Positions 1 through 12,745 of a stretch of DNA of 64,000 nt are shown here, one piece after another (position 1 is the first letter of the stretch; each line of letters begins with the position of its first letter). The position numbers were made by a program, and so were the translations under genes. Origin of the DNA: Diogma glabrata (lineage: Eukaryota; Arthropoda; Insecta; Diptera; Cylindrotomidae); assembly GCA_963693315.1 (NCBI GenBank), contig OY856186.1:91119554-91183553 (forward strand), written 5' to 3'. A model generated the notes under the pieces. That model did not search any database. It was not told the DNA's origin and saw nothing but the letters and a program-made list of their open reading frames with translations.

Positions 1-2394
1 GCTATGTTTGGTATGCATAAAAACCTAAGTTTGCTGGATCTATGCTGGTATATACTATAATCAAACCTAGTGTCTTATTTACCACACTAAAAATATTACT
101 AGGTTGTTAATTTATAGTTTTTTATTTTTGAGATGTGATATGAATTCGAAAACAAGACAGATGTATTGAATTTATTGGTTTTTTTTATTCTGATTTGGAA
201 GATGAAATTTGTTTTCGTGCATGTAAAGTTTACAAATTGCGTAAACCGGGTGAAGGAACAGTAAATTTTAGACACCTTTAGAAATAGTAAACTTTTAAGA
301 CATAGTAATTTACTCTTGTTGAAATAACTGAAGCAGAATCAACCCAATCTTCAGAGTAAAGTAATTAATATTAACAACTCGGAATCAATGAGATGCAATA
401 CCTATAACGAATGGTTTCACTTACAGACTTGTTGTTCGTTCATGATGCTTCTTACTTTTGGTTCAATGTACTTTGCACGTTTTTTTTCCAAATTTTATGT
501 GCCTATACACTTTGGCTTTTAAATAATCGTTCAAGTGTCGGCGGAATGCAGAACGTGCAAAATGATTAGCAAATGAGACGGATCAAGGTTTAATGCGACC
601 CATGCCAATAAGAAGTGATTTACGTAAAAATTTTAAGTCAAAATTGTCACATAAAAAATATGCAAAATGAAGACGTTTGTCATCTAAGAAAAAATTTCAA
701 ATTTGTGACAGACTTAACAGCAAGAATTATTCATAAAACCTACCGTAATTGTTTTCTGATAGAGTAATTCTCATAGTTTGGAGAAAGCAATTTTGTAATA
801 TTTTTTGCTAGTTCTGCAGAAAGTGCAAGATCACTTCCCTCCAGAGCAATGGAGCCAATATTTTACCAGTTTCCTGGTAAAAAGAATCACTTCTATTTTT
901 GCAGCATTATTTTCTAACCCACATTTTTGGCCCATGTCAATGCTATTGAAAGGGTAGGTGGTATTGGCTCGTCTAACGTACTTTGACTAGAATTATTCAA
1001 TCCTAGTCTGGCATCCAAATTTTTAAGTTTTCGCACTTGAGAAGCTCTAGATTTTTTTCAAAAGCATAGCTCTTAAACAGCAAAAGTCCTTTCCGTTTAT
1101 CGTTCTCAAGACTGTCATTCTAACCTTACCAGCCTAAAGAAACGTCTTTTGCTTATTTTAGAGCTTTAAATCCCCTTGTGTCTTTAACATAATCTATAGC
1201 AACAGAAATAAAAGCCGGATACCAACTTATAACAGTAAAAATACAAAAACTAACAATAGTATTTCCTTATAGCTTAATTGTAATGAAGACAAATTAATCC
1301 AGATATAAATATTAATGCTGAGAACTACATGTTATTTGCAAGAATAATATGTAGTTCTAAAACACAGGAGCAAGTCTTGTATTCAACAGTTATTAGTGAT
1401 TTCAATGATTTAGTTAACACACATTTGGTTATACCCCCGGAAACCTGTTGCACCAAGCCACGAGGCGTCAATTTATCAAAACAAATATTTCTAGCATAAT
1501 TCGATATACCCATCGCCAAGGCATACCATCGCTAGTAAGAGGAGCGCCTTCGACTATCACACATTTGTAATAAGCTCATTAAATAAGACAAAACAGAGTG
1601 TTGCTTGAGCGGTAGAACCAATGATTCATTGCAAAAATAAAAGACTGTGTAAGCCGCAGTTCCAAATCAGAAACGTAATAAAACCGATTCACGGCATGCC
1701 CACGACTAATAATAAGAGGTACGCCAACGAATTCAACCAGTTCATTTTACACCCCAAAAACATTGGAAAAACGTATAGGAAAATCTCAAAAACAATACAC
1801 AAATTGCCATCTGATAGCTGAAAGCAATCTACGAAAGATTACGTATCAAATCTACGAAAACCTTCAAAGCACTTATGACAAATAGTCTATCGCCAATTGT
1901 TCTGAAAAGAAATTGGGCTGCATCTTCATTCTTGCATGTCTGACTAATGAAAGATCAAACATAAAAGGTTTCGAAGTTTTAGAAGAAATTTTTACTTAAA
2001 TACGGGTTCTGAATAAAGATTTTTTTCTTCAATAAAACAACTTATTTCACTTCCATGTAAACAAACACAAAAATATAAAATAAAATGAATATTTTAATAT
2101 TGAACTTCTTCTTATAATTATTAACATAAAATTCTCCAAATTTACTAAATAAATAGATAAACTGGAAATATATACGAAGATATATAACAAATAAGTTATT
2201 TATTTCACAACTCAAAAAAGTTTGTTATTTAAATTCCTAGTAAACGTCATAGCAACAACCTAGTGCGATGTTTTTTAATACTATCCTCCTAGTTTAGTTC
2301 ATACTCAAACCAATTTTTTACTATACTAGCAATTTTGTATTAAACTAGGTAGTAAAGTTTAACTAGTGTTTACTAGTTTTTATACATATCGCCC
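1..2394 (+). mobile_element. GGGC-family DNA-transposon-like element, copy A1 (cut by window start)
   Basis: The first 668 bases match 10509-11170, and 1015-2394 match about 13600-14972, so this is a second copy of the element that lies complete at 10374-14972. The left terminus is outside the window. The right terminus ends in a CATATCGCCC motif at 2394 and is followed by AAT, which fits the 3-bp target duplication seen at the complete copy. Copy A1 lacks about 1.9 kb that the complete copy carries in its middle, including a gypsy remnant. No transposase was recognised on either strand. The superfamily is undetermined; terminal inverted repeats with a 3-bp TSD are compatible with several DNA-transposon groups. 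Confidence 0.75.
796..1010 (-). pseudogene. Non-LTR retrotransposon reverse transcriptase fragment (inside copy A1)
   Basis: Read on the minus strand, the segment around 880-900 encodes a short stretch reading AKIEVILFTR. This resembles the region just after the RT palm in Jockey/R1-type non-LTR polymerases (the N-P-x-K-T-E-x-V-L-F-T-R type motif). The same fragment lies at 13150-13340 in the complete copy of the host element, so it was captured before the two copies separated. It is too short and broken to be functional. Confidence 0.55.
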
Positions 2395-3524
2395 AATATC
2401 GAATAATCCTCGAATACTTATATCTTTTTATTCGTAGTAATTATTTTTGAAAAATATCAATGCGTTAAAAATATTCACGATTTTCACATGACAAAAATAT
2501 TTGTTAAAAATTTTAAGGGTAGGTTTCTCCCTTAGTTTTAAGTTTTAAAAAATTTTAAATCGATTTTTCGATTTTTTTAAATTTATTTCAAAAAATACAC
2601 TTTCAATCAATTCTTACCGCGTGACGGAAGTAGTATCGATGTGAGTGCTAGAGGGCACTGTAGGCAAGAAACACAGCTTTCACGCAGTTTTAAAACTTTA
2701 TGATTTTTTTTCTCGGAAATATCGGCATGTAGGCAAATTTGTATGTGACAATGTGACTTAAAATTTTTACGTAAATCACTTCTTATTGGCATGGGTCGCG
2801 TTAAACCTTGGTCCGTCTCATTTGCTAATCATTTTGCACGTTCCGCATTCCGCCGACACTTGAACGATTATTTAAAAGCCAAAGTGTATAAGCACATAAA
2901 TTCGGAAAAAAGTGCAAAGTACGTTGAACCAGAAGTAAGAAGCATTTTGAACGAACAACAAGTCTGTAAGTGACACCATTCGTTATAGGTATTGCATCTC
3001 ATTGATTCCGAGTTGTTAATATTAATTACTTTACTCTGAAGATTGGGTCGATTCTGCTTCAGTTATTTCAACAAGAGTAAATTACTATGTCTTAAAAGTT
3101 TACTATTTCTAAAGGTGTCTAAAATTTACTGTTCCTTCACCCAGTTTACACAGTTTGTAAACTTTACATGCACGAAAACATATTTCATCTTCCAAATCAG
3201 AATAAAAAAACCAATAAATTCAATACATTTGTCTTGTTTTCGAATTCATGTCACATCTCAAAAAGAAAAAACTATAAATTAACAACCTAGTAATAGTTTT
3301 AGTGTGGTAAATAAGACACTAGGTTTGATTATAGTATATACTAGCATAAATCCAGCAAACTTTGGTTTTTATGCATACCAAACATAGCAAACACTCAAAA
3401 ACAAAACAATTCGATGTTTTTTTTTTAGCAAGCTAGTAAAGTAAAGTTTCGAATACTTTTTTATGCCTACGAAAACTAGTAAACACTTAAAAAACCTAGT
3501 TACTAGGTTTTATACATATGGCCC
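2395..3524 (-). mobile_element. GGGC-family element, left arm in reverse orientation (copy A2)
   Basis: This stretch is the reverse complement of about 10374-11515, the left arm of the complete copy. It ends at 3524 with CATATGGCCC followed by ATT. Copy A1 ends exactly where this arm is interrupted, inside a stretch that continues as CGAATAATCC in other copies, so A1 appears to have inserted into this copy. The two arms facing each other make 1-660 and 2790-3400 a long inverted repeat with small divergence. An open frame of 79 codons at 3043-3282 recurs at 10615-10854 on the minus strand, in the same position relative to the element. I do not recognise the product, and copying of the element alone explains the conservation. 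Confidence 0.7.
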
Positions 3525-4224
3525 ATTATTTTTTCGAACAATTTCATAAAAAAAAATTATTTATTGCCAATTTTAGGTCAATAGTGGGTAACATAGTTGA
3601 CACTAATCACATATAGTTCAACTAATCACATATAATCAACAAATAGTTTGTTGAAATCGATATAGCCATTCTTGAGCAATTTATTTTCAAAGTTACTTTG
3701 GATTAGCAAAATTTTCATTTTTCATGCATGTTGGTCGACTATTTTACCTGTGTAAATCACGTTTTTCATCCAATTTCCCCTATCTATATAATCTTTCAAA
3801 TCTAAAATCAAAGTACCAAGTAAAAGGGACAGCAGAAAATAAAATAATAAAAATAAAAACAACATGAAATAAATTTCGTCAGAATTTCTGGAGCTTTCTT
3901 TGTCTTCTTACCTGGAATATTTGAGACATTTTGAAAAATTGGAATTCCTTTCCCAAAATTGAAGTTAGTTTTTAATTAGGCTGCATGCAATAATATAAAG
4001 ATAAATTTTAATTACGATAGTGTTAACTGCAGTTAATAATTTAAGTGGAATGTGATGTGATTGTGTTAAATGTGATTATGTTAAATGAAAATAAACTGCA
4101 ACCGAAACGCTGTATCGTGAATATAAAACCGTGTAAGCAGTAGTAAAATTAGTTTGTTTGTAAATAAAGTTTTGAGTGTTTTTAATGTATTAGTTTAGAC
4201 GCTGTGTGGAACTGGAAATTTCTA
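3525..4224. other. AT-rich interval, nothing recognised
   Basis: I see no coding potential here. A short direct repeat, ACTAATCACATATA, occurs twice near 3603-3635. Confidence 0.5.
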
Positions 4225-4645
4225 CAATACTATCTACCTAGTTTAGTTCATACTCAAGCTAATTTTTACCATACTAGCAATTTTGTACTAAACTAGGTAG
4301 TAAAGTTTAACTAGTATTTACTAGTTTTTATGCATATCACCCATTACATTTGTCTTGTTTTCGAATTCATATCACGTCTTAAAAAGAAAAAACTATAAAT
4401 AAACAACCTAGTAATAGTTTTAGTATGGTAAATAGGACACTAGGTTTGATTATAGTATATATACTAGCATAAACCCAGCAAACTTTGGTTTTTATGCATA
4501 CCAAACATAGCAAACACTTAAAAATAAAACAATTCGATGTTTTTTTTAGCAAGCTAGTAAAGTAAAGTTTCGAATACTTTTTTATGCATACGAAAACTAG
4601 TAAACACTTAAAAAACCTAGTTACTAGGTTTTATACATATGACCC
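4225..4645. mobile_element. Two abutting GGGC-family termini
   Basis: The segment 4225-4342 matches the right terminus of the family (14865-14972) and ends CACCC followed by ATT. It directly abuts 4343-4645, which matches the left arm in reverse orientation and ends CATATGACCC followed by ATT. One terminus inserted into the other or a deletion joined them. Neither piece can encode a protein. Confidence 0.65.
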
Positions 4646-5470
4646 ATTATCAAAAATTGAAATTTTTTCAAAATTCCCACAATTATAATAAAACCAAAAA
4701 TTTTAAATTTTTCAAAATTCTAGAAATATTCCAAAAATTCTTACAAAATCCAAAATTGAAACTTTTTTCAAAATTCTTAAAATATATACATAAATAAAAT
4801 ATTCACAAATTCTAGTTTTTTCAAAATTCTAAAAATATTGCAAAACTTATAACAATATCATATATTAATTTTTATTCCAAAATTCTAAATCCAAATCCAG
4901 AATCAAAAATACAAACTTTTTTCAAAATTTAAAAAATATTTCAAAAACTATACAAATTCAAATATTTCCACGTTCAATTACATTTACGTAATATTCCAAA
5001 AATTAGAATAAAATCAAATATTTAAACTTTTTATAAATTCTAATAATACTCCAAAAGTTCTTAAAATTCATAAACTCAAACTTTTTTCCATAATTCTAAA
5101 ATTCTTGCTAAAATTATAATAATTTCAAAAATTGAAACTTTTTTCAAAATTCCAAAAATTATAATAAAATAAAAATTTATAGTTTTTTAATTCTAAAAAT
5201 ATTCCAAAAATTCTTACAAAATAAAAATTGAAACTTTTGTCAAAATTCTAAAAATACATATAAATTCTATTTTTTTTTCAAAATTCTAAAAATATTGTAA
5301 AAATTATAACAAAAACTAAAAATTTTTCCAAAATTCTAAAAATATTGCAAAAATTATTACAAAATCAAAAGTACAAACTTTTTTCCAAGTTCCAAAAATA
5401 ATTCAAAAACTATAATAAATTCAAAAAATGTCTTTTCATTTACTTTTACGTCATAAAAACCGCAAACACT
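4646..5470. repeat. Degenerate A/T tandem array (TTCAAAATTCTAAAAAT-like)
   Basis: Variants of TTTTTTCAAAATTCTAAAAAT, separated by short A-rich linkers, recur every 50-70 bp through this tract. The units are diverged and the period drifts, as in an old satellite. There is no coding potential. Confidence 0.6.
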
Positions 5471-6650
5471 TTTTTTTCCAAAAAATTAGCTAAAAAAATA
5501 AATGAAATCATTTTTTGACACACTTGACATTATTTTTTTGACAAACTTATAATGCCTTAATTCTCAATAATAATAATAAGATTTCATTTCAAACAAAATC
5601 AGGTAAAAAAAACAGAGAGTGCGCTTAAGACCGCACGGCAGATTTGAAAACTTCATTGACAATCGCAATCAATTGATATCGTATTAGTAGTATTTGGATC
5701 GTATTAGTAGGATAAATGAGAAACAAGTCAGAACGATAAACCGCTAACTACACATACTAACCTCACAATGTAAACCAAATAATTGTCAAAATAGCACTCA
5801 TATGCCAATAGCAGAGACTAAAGTACGCGTGATTGTCACACCCATAGATCAACAAGTTTAAATTTTACAAATCTTTCTACGGATAGCTGAGCAAATTCAT
5901 TGGTATTAATGCGCATTGTTGCCGTTTGCAAATCACTATCGGCTAAGTGCCACCATTTTTAATTATTTTACTTATCATGATTGCCATACATGTTTAATCA
6001 TACATAAGCTATGCTTCTTTGTACATAATTTATGCTATTTCTGTCTCGTAATTTTGTGAGCTTTAAATCGATATAATCGATTTTATTAAGTTACAAGTAT
6101 TAAGTCTTCACTTAATTTTAGAAACATGTATTACATACAATTCTAAACCGACAACATATGAAGATGATAACCGGCAACAAGTGAAGATGATAAAATGCCA
6201 ATACATATAATTTTGATGCACAAATGTAATTGTTTCAGCCTTCAGGTTATACTATCTTTCTTACGTTATTAATTTCATTTTAATTTCATAAAACTTATGT
6301 TCAACAAAAAACATTGATCAAAGCACACTACAGTTTAAAACGATAGTTAAATAAAAAGCCAAAATTAACGTACAGCTTCATAAATTTTCATGATGATTAA
6401 TGTATTAATGCATAAAAGATAAACAGCCATACATACGTTCAATTATATATACATATATGCAATATTTATTTAGCATGATAACTCAAATGCAAATTGCAAA
6501 AGACAGTAGCAATATAACTTTAAAAACTGCGTTATAGATCAATTTTTTAAAATTCGTATAAAGAAATGTTTATTATTTTTATGAATTCATAAATAAAAAA
6601 AAGTAATTTTAATGGTATTTAATAAAAATTAAAAAAAAAACAATAAAAAA
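5471..6650. other. AT-rich interval
   Basis: No gene was recognised. A phrase beginning TTTTTGACACACTTGACA at 5511-5555 recurs at 6863-6908, and a shorter version recurs at 7033-7068, so this interval belongs to a dispersed repeat. Confidence 0.5.
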
Positions 6651-6656
6651 ATATGT

Positions 6657-6722
6657 TACCCGTACCAGGAGTTGAACTCACTACCTAAAGCACATCAGTC
6701 GAGCACGATATCCACAACGCAA
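6657..6722 (-). other. tRNA-like sequence (possible SINE head)
   Basis: The reverse complement carries GTGGATATCGTGCTCG followed about 25 bases later by GAGTTCAACTCC. The spacing and sequence resemble the A and B boxes of a tRNA promoter. I could not fold a canonical cloverleaf, so I call it tRNA-like only. A similar arrangement is seen at 34945-35020. Confidence 0.35.
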
Positions 6723-7079
6723 TTTGAAACGTTAAGAAATGATAGATTGATAAATTGATAAATGATAGAAATGCTGACGGAACAGTTTAATTTACTACCT
6801 CCGGAAAAATCTGTGTATGGTGCGCCTAAAGAAGTTTTCACTTCAAAAATAAATAAAAATCTTTCTTTTGACACACTTGACAACATTTTTTTGACAAACT
6901 TATAATGCAATAATCTAGATTTTGGCCTCACATACCAATCCCGACCATTCAGATCTCTCCAAATTCAATGTTCCTACTCGTAATCACTTAAAATGAAAGT
7001 TTTATAAGCAAAAAATATACAAATTTCCTTGTTTTGACACACTTGACGATTTTTTTGACACACTTCCGGTACAGTTATC

Positions 7080-7290
7080 GAACATATCGTATTTTCGGCT
7101 CTTTCCATTGGGTAAACCTATTTTTAAAAAAATTCCGAAATCCGTCCAGCGGTTTTCTAGATTTCGTAGGTTGTGACGGCCGGCCGGTTGGACGGCCGAC
7201 AGACAGACATAAATTTTTTTTTTTTGCTTATTTTGAATCAGTGGTCCTAAAACGTCGAGAAATGCCAAAAAGGAGGGGTGAGAATTTCAC
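7080..7290. repeat. Dispersed repeat with GC-rich palindromic core
   Basis: The phrase AAATCCGTCCAGCGGTTTTC is followed by a GC-rich self-complementary block (ACGGCCGGCCGG) and a CAGACAGACA tail. Phrases of this type recur widely in insect repeats. The GC-rich block stands out sharply from the surrounding AT-rich DNA. Overlapping frames on both strands (7002-7303) are incidental. Confidence 0.45.
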
Positions 7291-7529
7291 TTTTAGCTCA
7301 TGAATGTAATACTTAGGTCTTTCAGACCGAAGTAATTAGAAAATTTACTACTACATACATTAGAAAAAATGTTTACAAAAATATTCTAACTTTGTACTTG
7401 CCTATATGTATTCATAACGCAAAGAAGCGATAAACAAAGTATATGTGAGATTTCGCAAACTATATGTATATCTAAAAAGGATCATACTCCAGTGAATTTT
7501 AACCAAATGAAATTAATTAAAATGAAAAA

Positions 7530-7800
7530 GGGCTCAGATCAGGATAAATAGGGCATACCTTAATTGGAAAATCAGAAATGATTCTGATTCGGCCCTGGTC
7601 CGGCATTTATTACAAGGGATGAGATAGGTTTTATAATCCGGGCCGGATCAGGACAAATACGGCACGCTCTGGTAGTGAAATCAAGTGTAATTTATGATAG
7701 GAGCCGGATGCAAATGCCCTATCAGGTTTTACCTTATTACAACCTGATCCGGCCCGGATCATAATAGGACATACCTCAACAAATTGCTAGTCGGGTACAT
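7530..7800. repeat. Imperfect inverted repeats with CCGGATCAGGA motifs
   Basis: CCGGGCCGGATCAGGA appears near 7637 in one orientation, and its reverse complement appears near 7741. Related versions, such as ATCAGGATAAATAGGGCATACCT, lie near 7538. The block is anonymous and non-coding, and it looks like a MITE or foldback remnant. Confidence 0.4.
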
Positions 7801-8089
7801 CCTTGACAAAAAAAATTAAAACAACTTGGAGACAAATCTATTATGATTATGATATTTTACTTGTTTTAAAATTTAAATTAAATATATAAGCATTTGAATT
7901 TTGATCGTCGCACGATTAACATCGCTTTGCTATAATATAAATTAATTTAAATTATTTTTATTGTCTATAAAAAAAAAATTTCAAGTTAAGGTAAAAATTT
8001 TCCATTGATTTTTTATATCAAAAAGAAAAAAAAACTTGTGTTGTGAGGTTACTAACTGTGATTCTGCATGTTTCAGCATGAAACATGAA

Positions 8090-8925
8090 GTCGCCAGTCA
8101 AATTCATTAAACTCTAAAAGAAAAAGACCTAATTCTGATATTGATAACGCAAATGTGTGAAAAAGTTCAGTGAAATTTAACTTACCAGTAAGTGAAAGAT
8201 TCGATTCATTGCTTAACAACCAAACGACCAAAGCCAACGGGAATGTCAACTTGAAAACAGGAAATAAGAAAATTCTACCTATTATTTGCAAATTGGATTA
8301 TGACGTCATTCACGACATCATGAAAAAATTAAATATTAAAAAGTATAATTTAAATGTTATTTCTATTGGGATAAAAGTTTTTTGTTGTAACCTGCACGAC
8401 TATAATGCATTTTCTAATGAGTTGAAAGCAATGAGTTACAGTGAACACTTTACTTACACTCTTGATGAAAACAAAATAGTGAGATTTGTGCTTTTTGGAC
8501 TACCATCAATAGAAACATCTATAAATGAAAACGAATTAGAAGGTTTTGCTTTACATCCCTTAAAAATAGTTAAATTCACACAAAAAAAAAACAAAAACAA
8601 AGATGACGAAATTTATTTTATCACCTTCCAAAAATATTCTGTGTCACTAAGTTAGTTAAAACAGATAAAGTTTATATACCATACGGTAAGTAATTGGGAG
8701 AATGTCATCAACTCACGGAAAGGTAGTACACAATGCCTTAAATGTTTCATGTTTGGACATGGTATTAGCAACTGCCACATGAAACCAAAATGTAAATACT
8801 GCGCCGCTGATCATGAAGATATGGTAGCTGAGTGTTCATTTAAAGATGAATCAAACAAACTAAAATGTGCCAACTGTGATGGAAGTCATGCTGCCAACTC
8901 GACAGCCTGTCCAAAAAGATAAGCA
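8090..8925 (+). pseudogene. Jockey-like non-LTR retrotransposon ORF1 (gag), broken by in-frame stops
   Basis: One reading frame runs from a basic KRKRP stretch at about 8118 to a stop at about 8922. It is interrupted only by in-frame TGA (about 8160) and TAG (8653-8655). The C-terminal part (8731-8925) has three clustered zinc-knuckle-like Cys/His motifs: CLKCFMFGHGISNC, CKYCAADHEDMVAEC and CANCDGSHAANSTAC. This is the signature of Jockey/I-type non-LTR Gag proteins, which bind the element's RNA. The downstream ORF2 is missing in this orientation. Because the frame survives through two stops, the copy decayed fairly recently. Confidence 0.75.
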
Positions 8926-8929
8926 TACA

Positions 8930-9180
8930 TTACGGGTAAACATGGATCTAGGATCTTGATCAACACAACAAATAGTTTCCAAGGTGTTTCATCATAAAAG
9001 TTTCTCAGTCCCTCCCAGTCAGCGCGTTTATAGTTCCAAACGCGACGAGGATTTGTTTTAATTTGTGTCGGTGATGTAAATTGCACTATTGCTGATATTA
9101 GTAAATGGTCCGATGTTCCGAGGGGTTGTTCAACTTTTAACATAAATAAAATATTTACATTCAAGTATGTCACTTTTAGG
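8930..9180 (-). pseudogene. Non-LTR ORF2 endonuclease C-terminal fragment
   Basis: The minus-strand frame contains PLGTSDHLLIS near 9095-9127. This is the conserved C-terminal S-D-H motif of the AP-like endonuclease of Jockey/CR1-type elements. It is followed by the typical linker (NPRRVWNYKRADWEGLRNF) leading toward the RT domain. A stop lies just upstream, and the frame ends at the junction with the ORF1 fragment at about 8930. The orientation is opposite to the neighbouring gag, so this is a separate insertion or an inversion. Confidence 0.7.
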
Positions 9181-9557
9181 TTTTATATCGTGTATTCGTG
9201 TATTGCACGAATAAATCGAGTATTGCAAACGGTATACAGTAATTTCATTGGTGATCGTGTCATTAGACATTGTCTATAAACTGTAAGTCCATCTTGTTCT
9301 GCAAATTTGTAATAAGATGTTTTTATAAAGCTTACCTTGGTTATCTTGGAATGTTTTAATATGGTCTTACTCTCAATTCAATAAACGCCATGCCCCAAAT
9401 CTTGTCCTGGATGTGAGCATTGATTAGTAAGCTAAAACACCAGGTTTTATTAAATTTTCTACAACTTTATTGTTTCACAACATCAAGCAAACAATACAGC
9501 AATAATATTCCTTCTAGATGTTATTTGAATGTATATTTACTTTATACGAAAGACAAT
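9181..9557. other. Interval without recognised feature
   Basis: The DNA is AT-rich and non-coding. A small local repeat (GTGTATTCGTGTATTGCACG) lies near 9188. Confidence 0.4.
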
Positions 9558-10194
9558 GGGCCATATGTATAAAACATAGTAACTAGGTTTTTTAAGTGTT
9601 TACTAGTTTTCGTAGGCATAAAAAAGTATTCGAAACTTTACTAGCTTGCTAAAAACAAACATCGAATCGTTTTATTTTTAAGTGTTTGCTATGTTTGGTA
9701 TGCATAAAAACCAAAGTTTGCTGGACTTATGCTAGTATATATTATAATCAAGCCTAGTGTCCTATTTACCATACTAAAACTATTACTATGTTGTTAATTT
9801 ATAGTTTTTTCTTTTTGAGATGTGATGTGAATTCGAAACCAAGACAAATGTGTTGAATTTATTTAATTTTTTATTCTGATTTGGAAGATGAAATATGTTT
9901 TCGTGTATTCAAATTTTACAAATTGCATAAACGGGGTGAAGGAACAGTAAACTTTAGACACCTTTAGAAATAGTAAACTTTTAAGACATAGTAATTTACT
10001 CTTCATGAAATAACTGAAGCAGAATCGACCCAATCTTCAGAGCAAAGTAATTAATATTAACAACTCGGAATCAATGAGATGCAATACCTATAACGAATGG
10101 TGTCACTTACAGACTTGTTGTTCGTTCATAATAATCCTTACTTCTGGTTCAACGTACTTTGCACGTTTTTTTCCGAACTTTATGTGCTTATACA
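9558..10194 (+). mobile_element. GGGC-family element copy B, first piece
   Basis: The copy begins with GGGCCATATGTATAAAAC, preceded by AAT, and matches the left arm of the complete copy at 10374. It stops at the TACA target duplication (10191-10194) of the gypsy element. It resumes at 32899-33172 and again at 39334-39738 after the non-coding LTR element. It is the outermost layer of the nest. Confidence 0.8.
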
Positions 10195-10373
10195 AGTTAA
10201 GGAATTATTCCTTATTTATTTTAAAATTAAATTTTTCAGAGGAAGACCTCTTTACTTTATTAAACTCAAAAAGATAGTAAATTACAATTTGAAATTTCTA
10301 AACTTAATGCTAAAAATGTTTTACAATGTTTTTGCATAATAGACAATATTTATAATAATTTTATTGAAATATT
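10195..10373 (-). repeat. Gypsy left (3') LTR, outer part
   Basis: This is nearly identical to 32583-32762. It starts AGTTAAGG directly after the TACA duplication and is cut at ATT (10371-10373) by the inserted GGGC-family element. Confidence 0.9.
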
Positions 10374-11879
10374 GGGCCATATGTATAAAACCTAGTAACT
10401 AGGTTTTTTAAGTGTTTACTAGTTTTCGTATGCATAAAAAAGTATTCGAAACTTTACTTTACTAGCTTGCTAAAAAAAAACATCGAATTGTTTTGTTTTT
10501 GAGTGTTTGCTATGTTTGGTATGCATAAAAACCAAAGTTTGCTGGATTTATGCTGGTATATACTATAATCAAACCTAGTGTCTTATTTACCACACTAAAA
10601 CTATTACTAGGTTGTTAATTTATAGTTTTTTCTTTTTGACATGTGATATGAATTCGAAAACAAGACATATGTATTGAATTTATTGGTTTTTTTATTCTGA
10701 TTTGGAAGATGAAATATGTTTTCTTGCATGTAAAGTTTACAAATTGCGTAAACCGGGTGAAGGAATAGTAAATTTTAGACACCTTTAGAAATAGTAAACT
10801 TTTAAGACATAGTAATTTACTCTTCTTGAAATAACTGAAGCAGAATCGACCCAATCTTCAGAGTAAAGTAATTAATATTAACAACTCGGAATAAATGAGA
10901 TGCAATACCTATAACGAATGGTGTCACTTACAGACTTGTTGTTCGTTCATAATGCTTCTTACTTCTGGTTCAATGTACTTTGCACGTTTTTTTCCAAATT
11001 TTATGTGCTTATACACTTTGGCTTTTAAATAATCGTTCAAGTGTCGGCGGAATGCGGAACGTGCAAAATGATTAGCAAATGACACGGATCAAGGTTTAAC
11101 GCGACCCATCCCAATAAGAAGTGATTTACGTAAAAATTTTAAGTCAAAATTGTCACATACAAAATATGCCTACATTCTGATATTTCCGAGAAAAAAAATC
11201 ATAAAGTTTTAAAACTGCGTGAAAACAGTGTTTTTTTGCCTACAGTGCCCTCTAGCACTCACATCGATACTACTTCCATCACGCGGTAAGAAATAATTAA
11301 AAGTGTATATTTTGAAATTAATTTTAAAAAAATCGAAAAATCGATTTTAAATTTTTTAAAACTTAAAACTAATAGGGAAAGCTACCCTTAAAATTTTTAA
11401 CAAATATTTTGTCATGTGAAAATCGTGAATATTTCTAACGCATTGATATATTTTGAAAAAATTTACTACGAATAAAAAGATATACGAATTCGAGGATTAT
11501 TCGATATATACGTGTTCGGGGATTTTTTTTTTGGAAAATATAGCGGCTCCAAATATCGAGAATTCGTGATTTTTGGCTAGTCGAGTTATTTTTAAATATT
11601 CATAAATTCGGTTCTATTAAAGATAGAAACTTCTAGTTTGTTGTATTTTAAACTTAAAAGATTTATCGGAGCTTTGCAGTTTTCAAATATTGTATAATAG
11701 CGACGTTTTATACCAGAATTTGATTATATTGGTAAGCGCCTACATAAGCTTCCAAGAAAAGATAAAGCATTTGAATAGACCAAAAAGCAAGACGATGCGA
11801 TTATGGAACTTCAATTAAGATTATGATCTGCATCAGTTCTGGTTTATCCTATGCAATCTTAAATTTATATTCAATACTG

Positions 11880-12260
11880 ATACCAGCAATGATGGTATAG
11901 GAGGAGGGGAAAAGAAATCGATGAAATTAATGGGAAAGAGAAAGTAATACCTTATTACTCGAAGACACTGTCCAAGCGAAAAAGGGATCATTGTGCAACC
12001 CACAAAGAATTGCTGGCTATAGTGCTATGTGTGAAACATTTCCACAAACACTTGTAATTCCATTTGAGTAGTGATCATGGGGCATTGAGTTGTTTATTAC
12101 AATTTAAATACCTGGCGGGGTAGGGAGCAATATGGATCAAACGCTTACAGACTTATGATTTTGAAATTAAACATCGAACAGGAACTGCACATGGAAATGT
12201 TAACGAATGCCAGGTAGAATGCAAGCACTGTAACCGGGCTGAAAGCTAGGAAAACATTAT
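11880..12260 (+). pseudogene. Gypsy RNase H fragment
   Basis: The frames encode IPYYSKTLSKRKRDHCATHK, then ELLAIVLCVKHFHKHL, then DFEIKHRTGTAHGN and a Cys-rich CKHCNRAE. This is the order found in the RNase H/connection part of Mag- or CsRN1-type gypsy polymerases. Several stops and frameshifts make it inactive. It belongs to the same remnant as the integrase fragment downstream. Confidence 0.7.
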
Positions 12261-12409
12261 CGACGTGAGGCTTACGTAAGTGAAAAAGGAGTAAAACTTA
12301 GACAGTGTTATGTTGGTCATAATGGAACAGCCTCTGTAAGTTCTAAGGGTACAGTTAAAGAATCAATGTTAGTAGTAGTCCCAAAAATAAAAATGCCTCA
12401 AGTTTTTAA

Positions 12410-12745
12410 AGAAATGTCATGGAGGAACCAGTGGCGATCACCTGGGTATTAAAAAAACCCTTGACAAAATACGACGTAGATTTTATTGGTCTGGAGCATG
12501 TCATTGATAGTGGAATGGTGTCGTGGAATAGCTACTGCAAAAGGACCTATACGAAGAAGTTATGGTAATATTAGGCAGTATAATATGGGAGCGCCATTTG
12601 AGAAAATTGCAATGGAACTAGCTGGACCATTTCCGGCTACTGATAGCATCAACAAATATGTGCTAGTCATAATGAATTATTTTAGCAAGTGGCCAGAGGT
12701 GTATGTCCAATACCAAACAGGAATCAAGAACCACAATAAATGAAG
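12410..12745 (+). pseudogene. Gypsy integrase fragment
   Basis: An HLGIKKTLDKIRRRFYW stretch at 12436-12486 represents the integrase zinc-binding region. After a frameshift, the 85-codon frame from 12486 contains GAPFEKIAMELAGPFPATDS and YVLVIMNYFSKWPEVY, the first catalytic block. In active relatives the first acidic residue follows A-M; here the residue is E. The remaining DDE motifs are absent. A shorter copy of the same segment lies at 41010-41175. Confidence 0.75.

Noticed and set aside
3043..3282. 79-codon frame conserved with 10615-10854
   Set aside because: Both lie in the same position of copies of one repeat element. Recent copying explains the similarity, and the sequence looks like translated AT-rich DNA.
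1..3524. Single foldback transposon with 660-bp inverted termini
   Set aside because: The right end of copy A1 at 2394 is a true family terminus, so the inverted repeat arises from two head-to-head copies, one inserted in the other.
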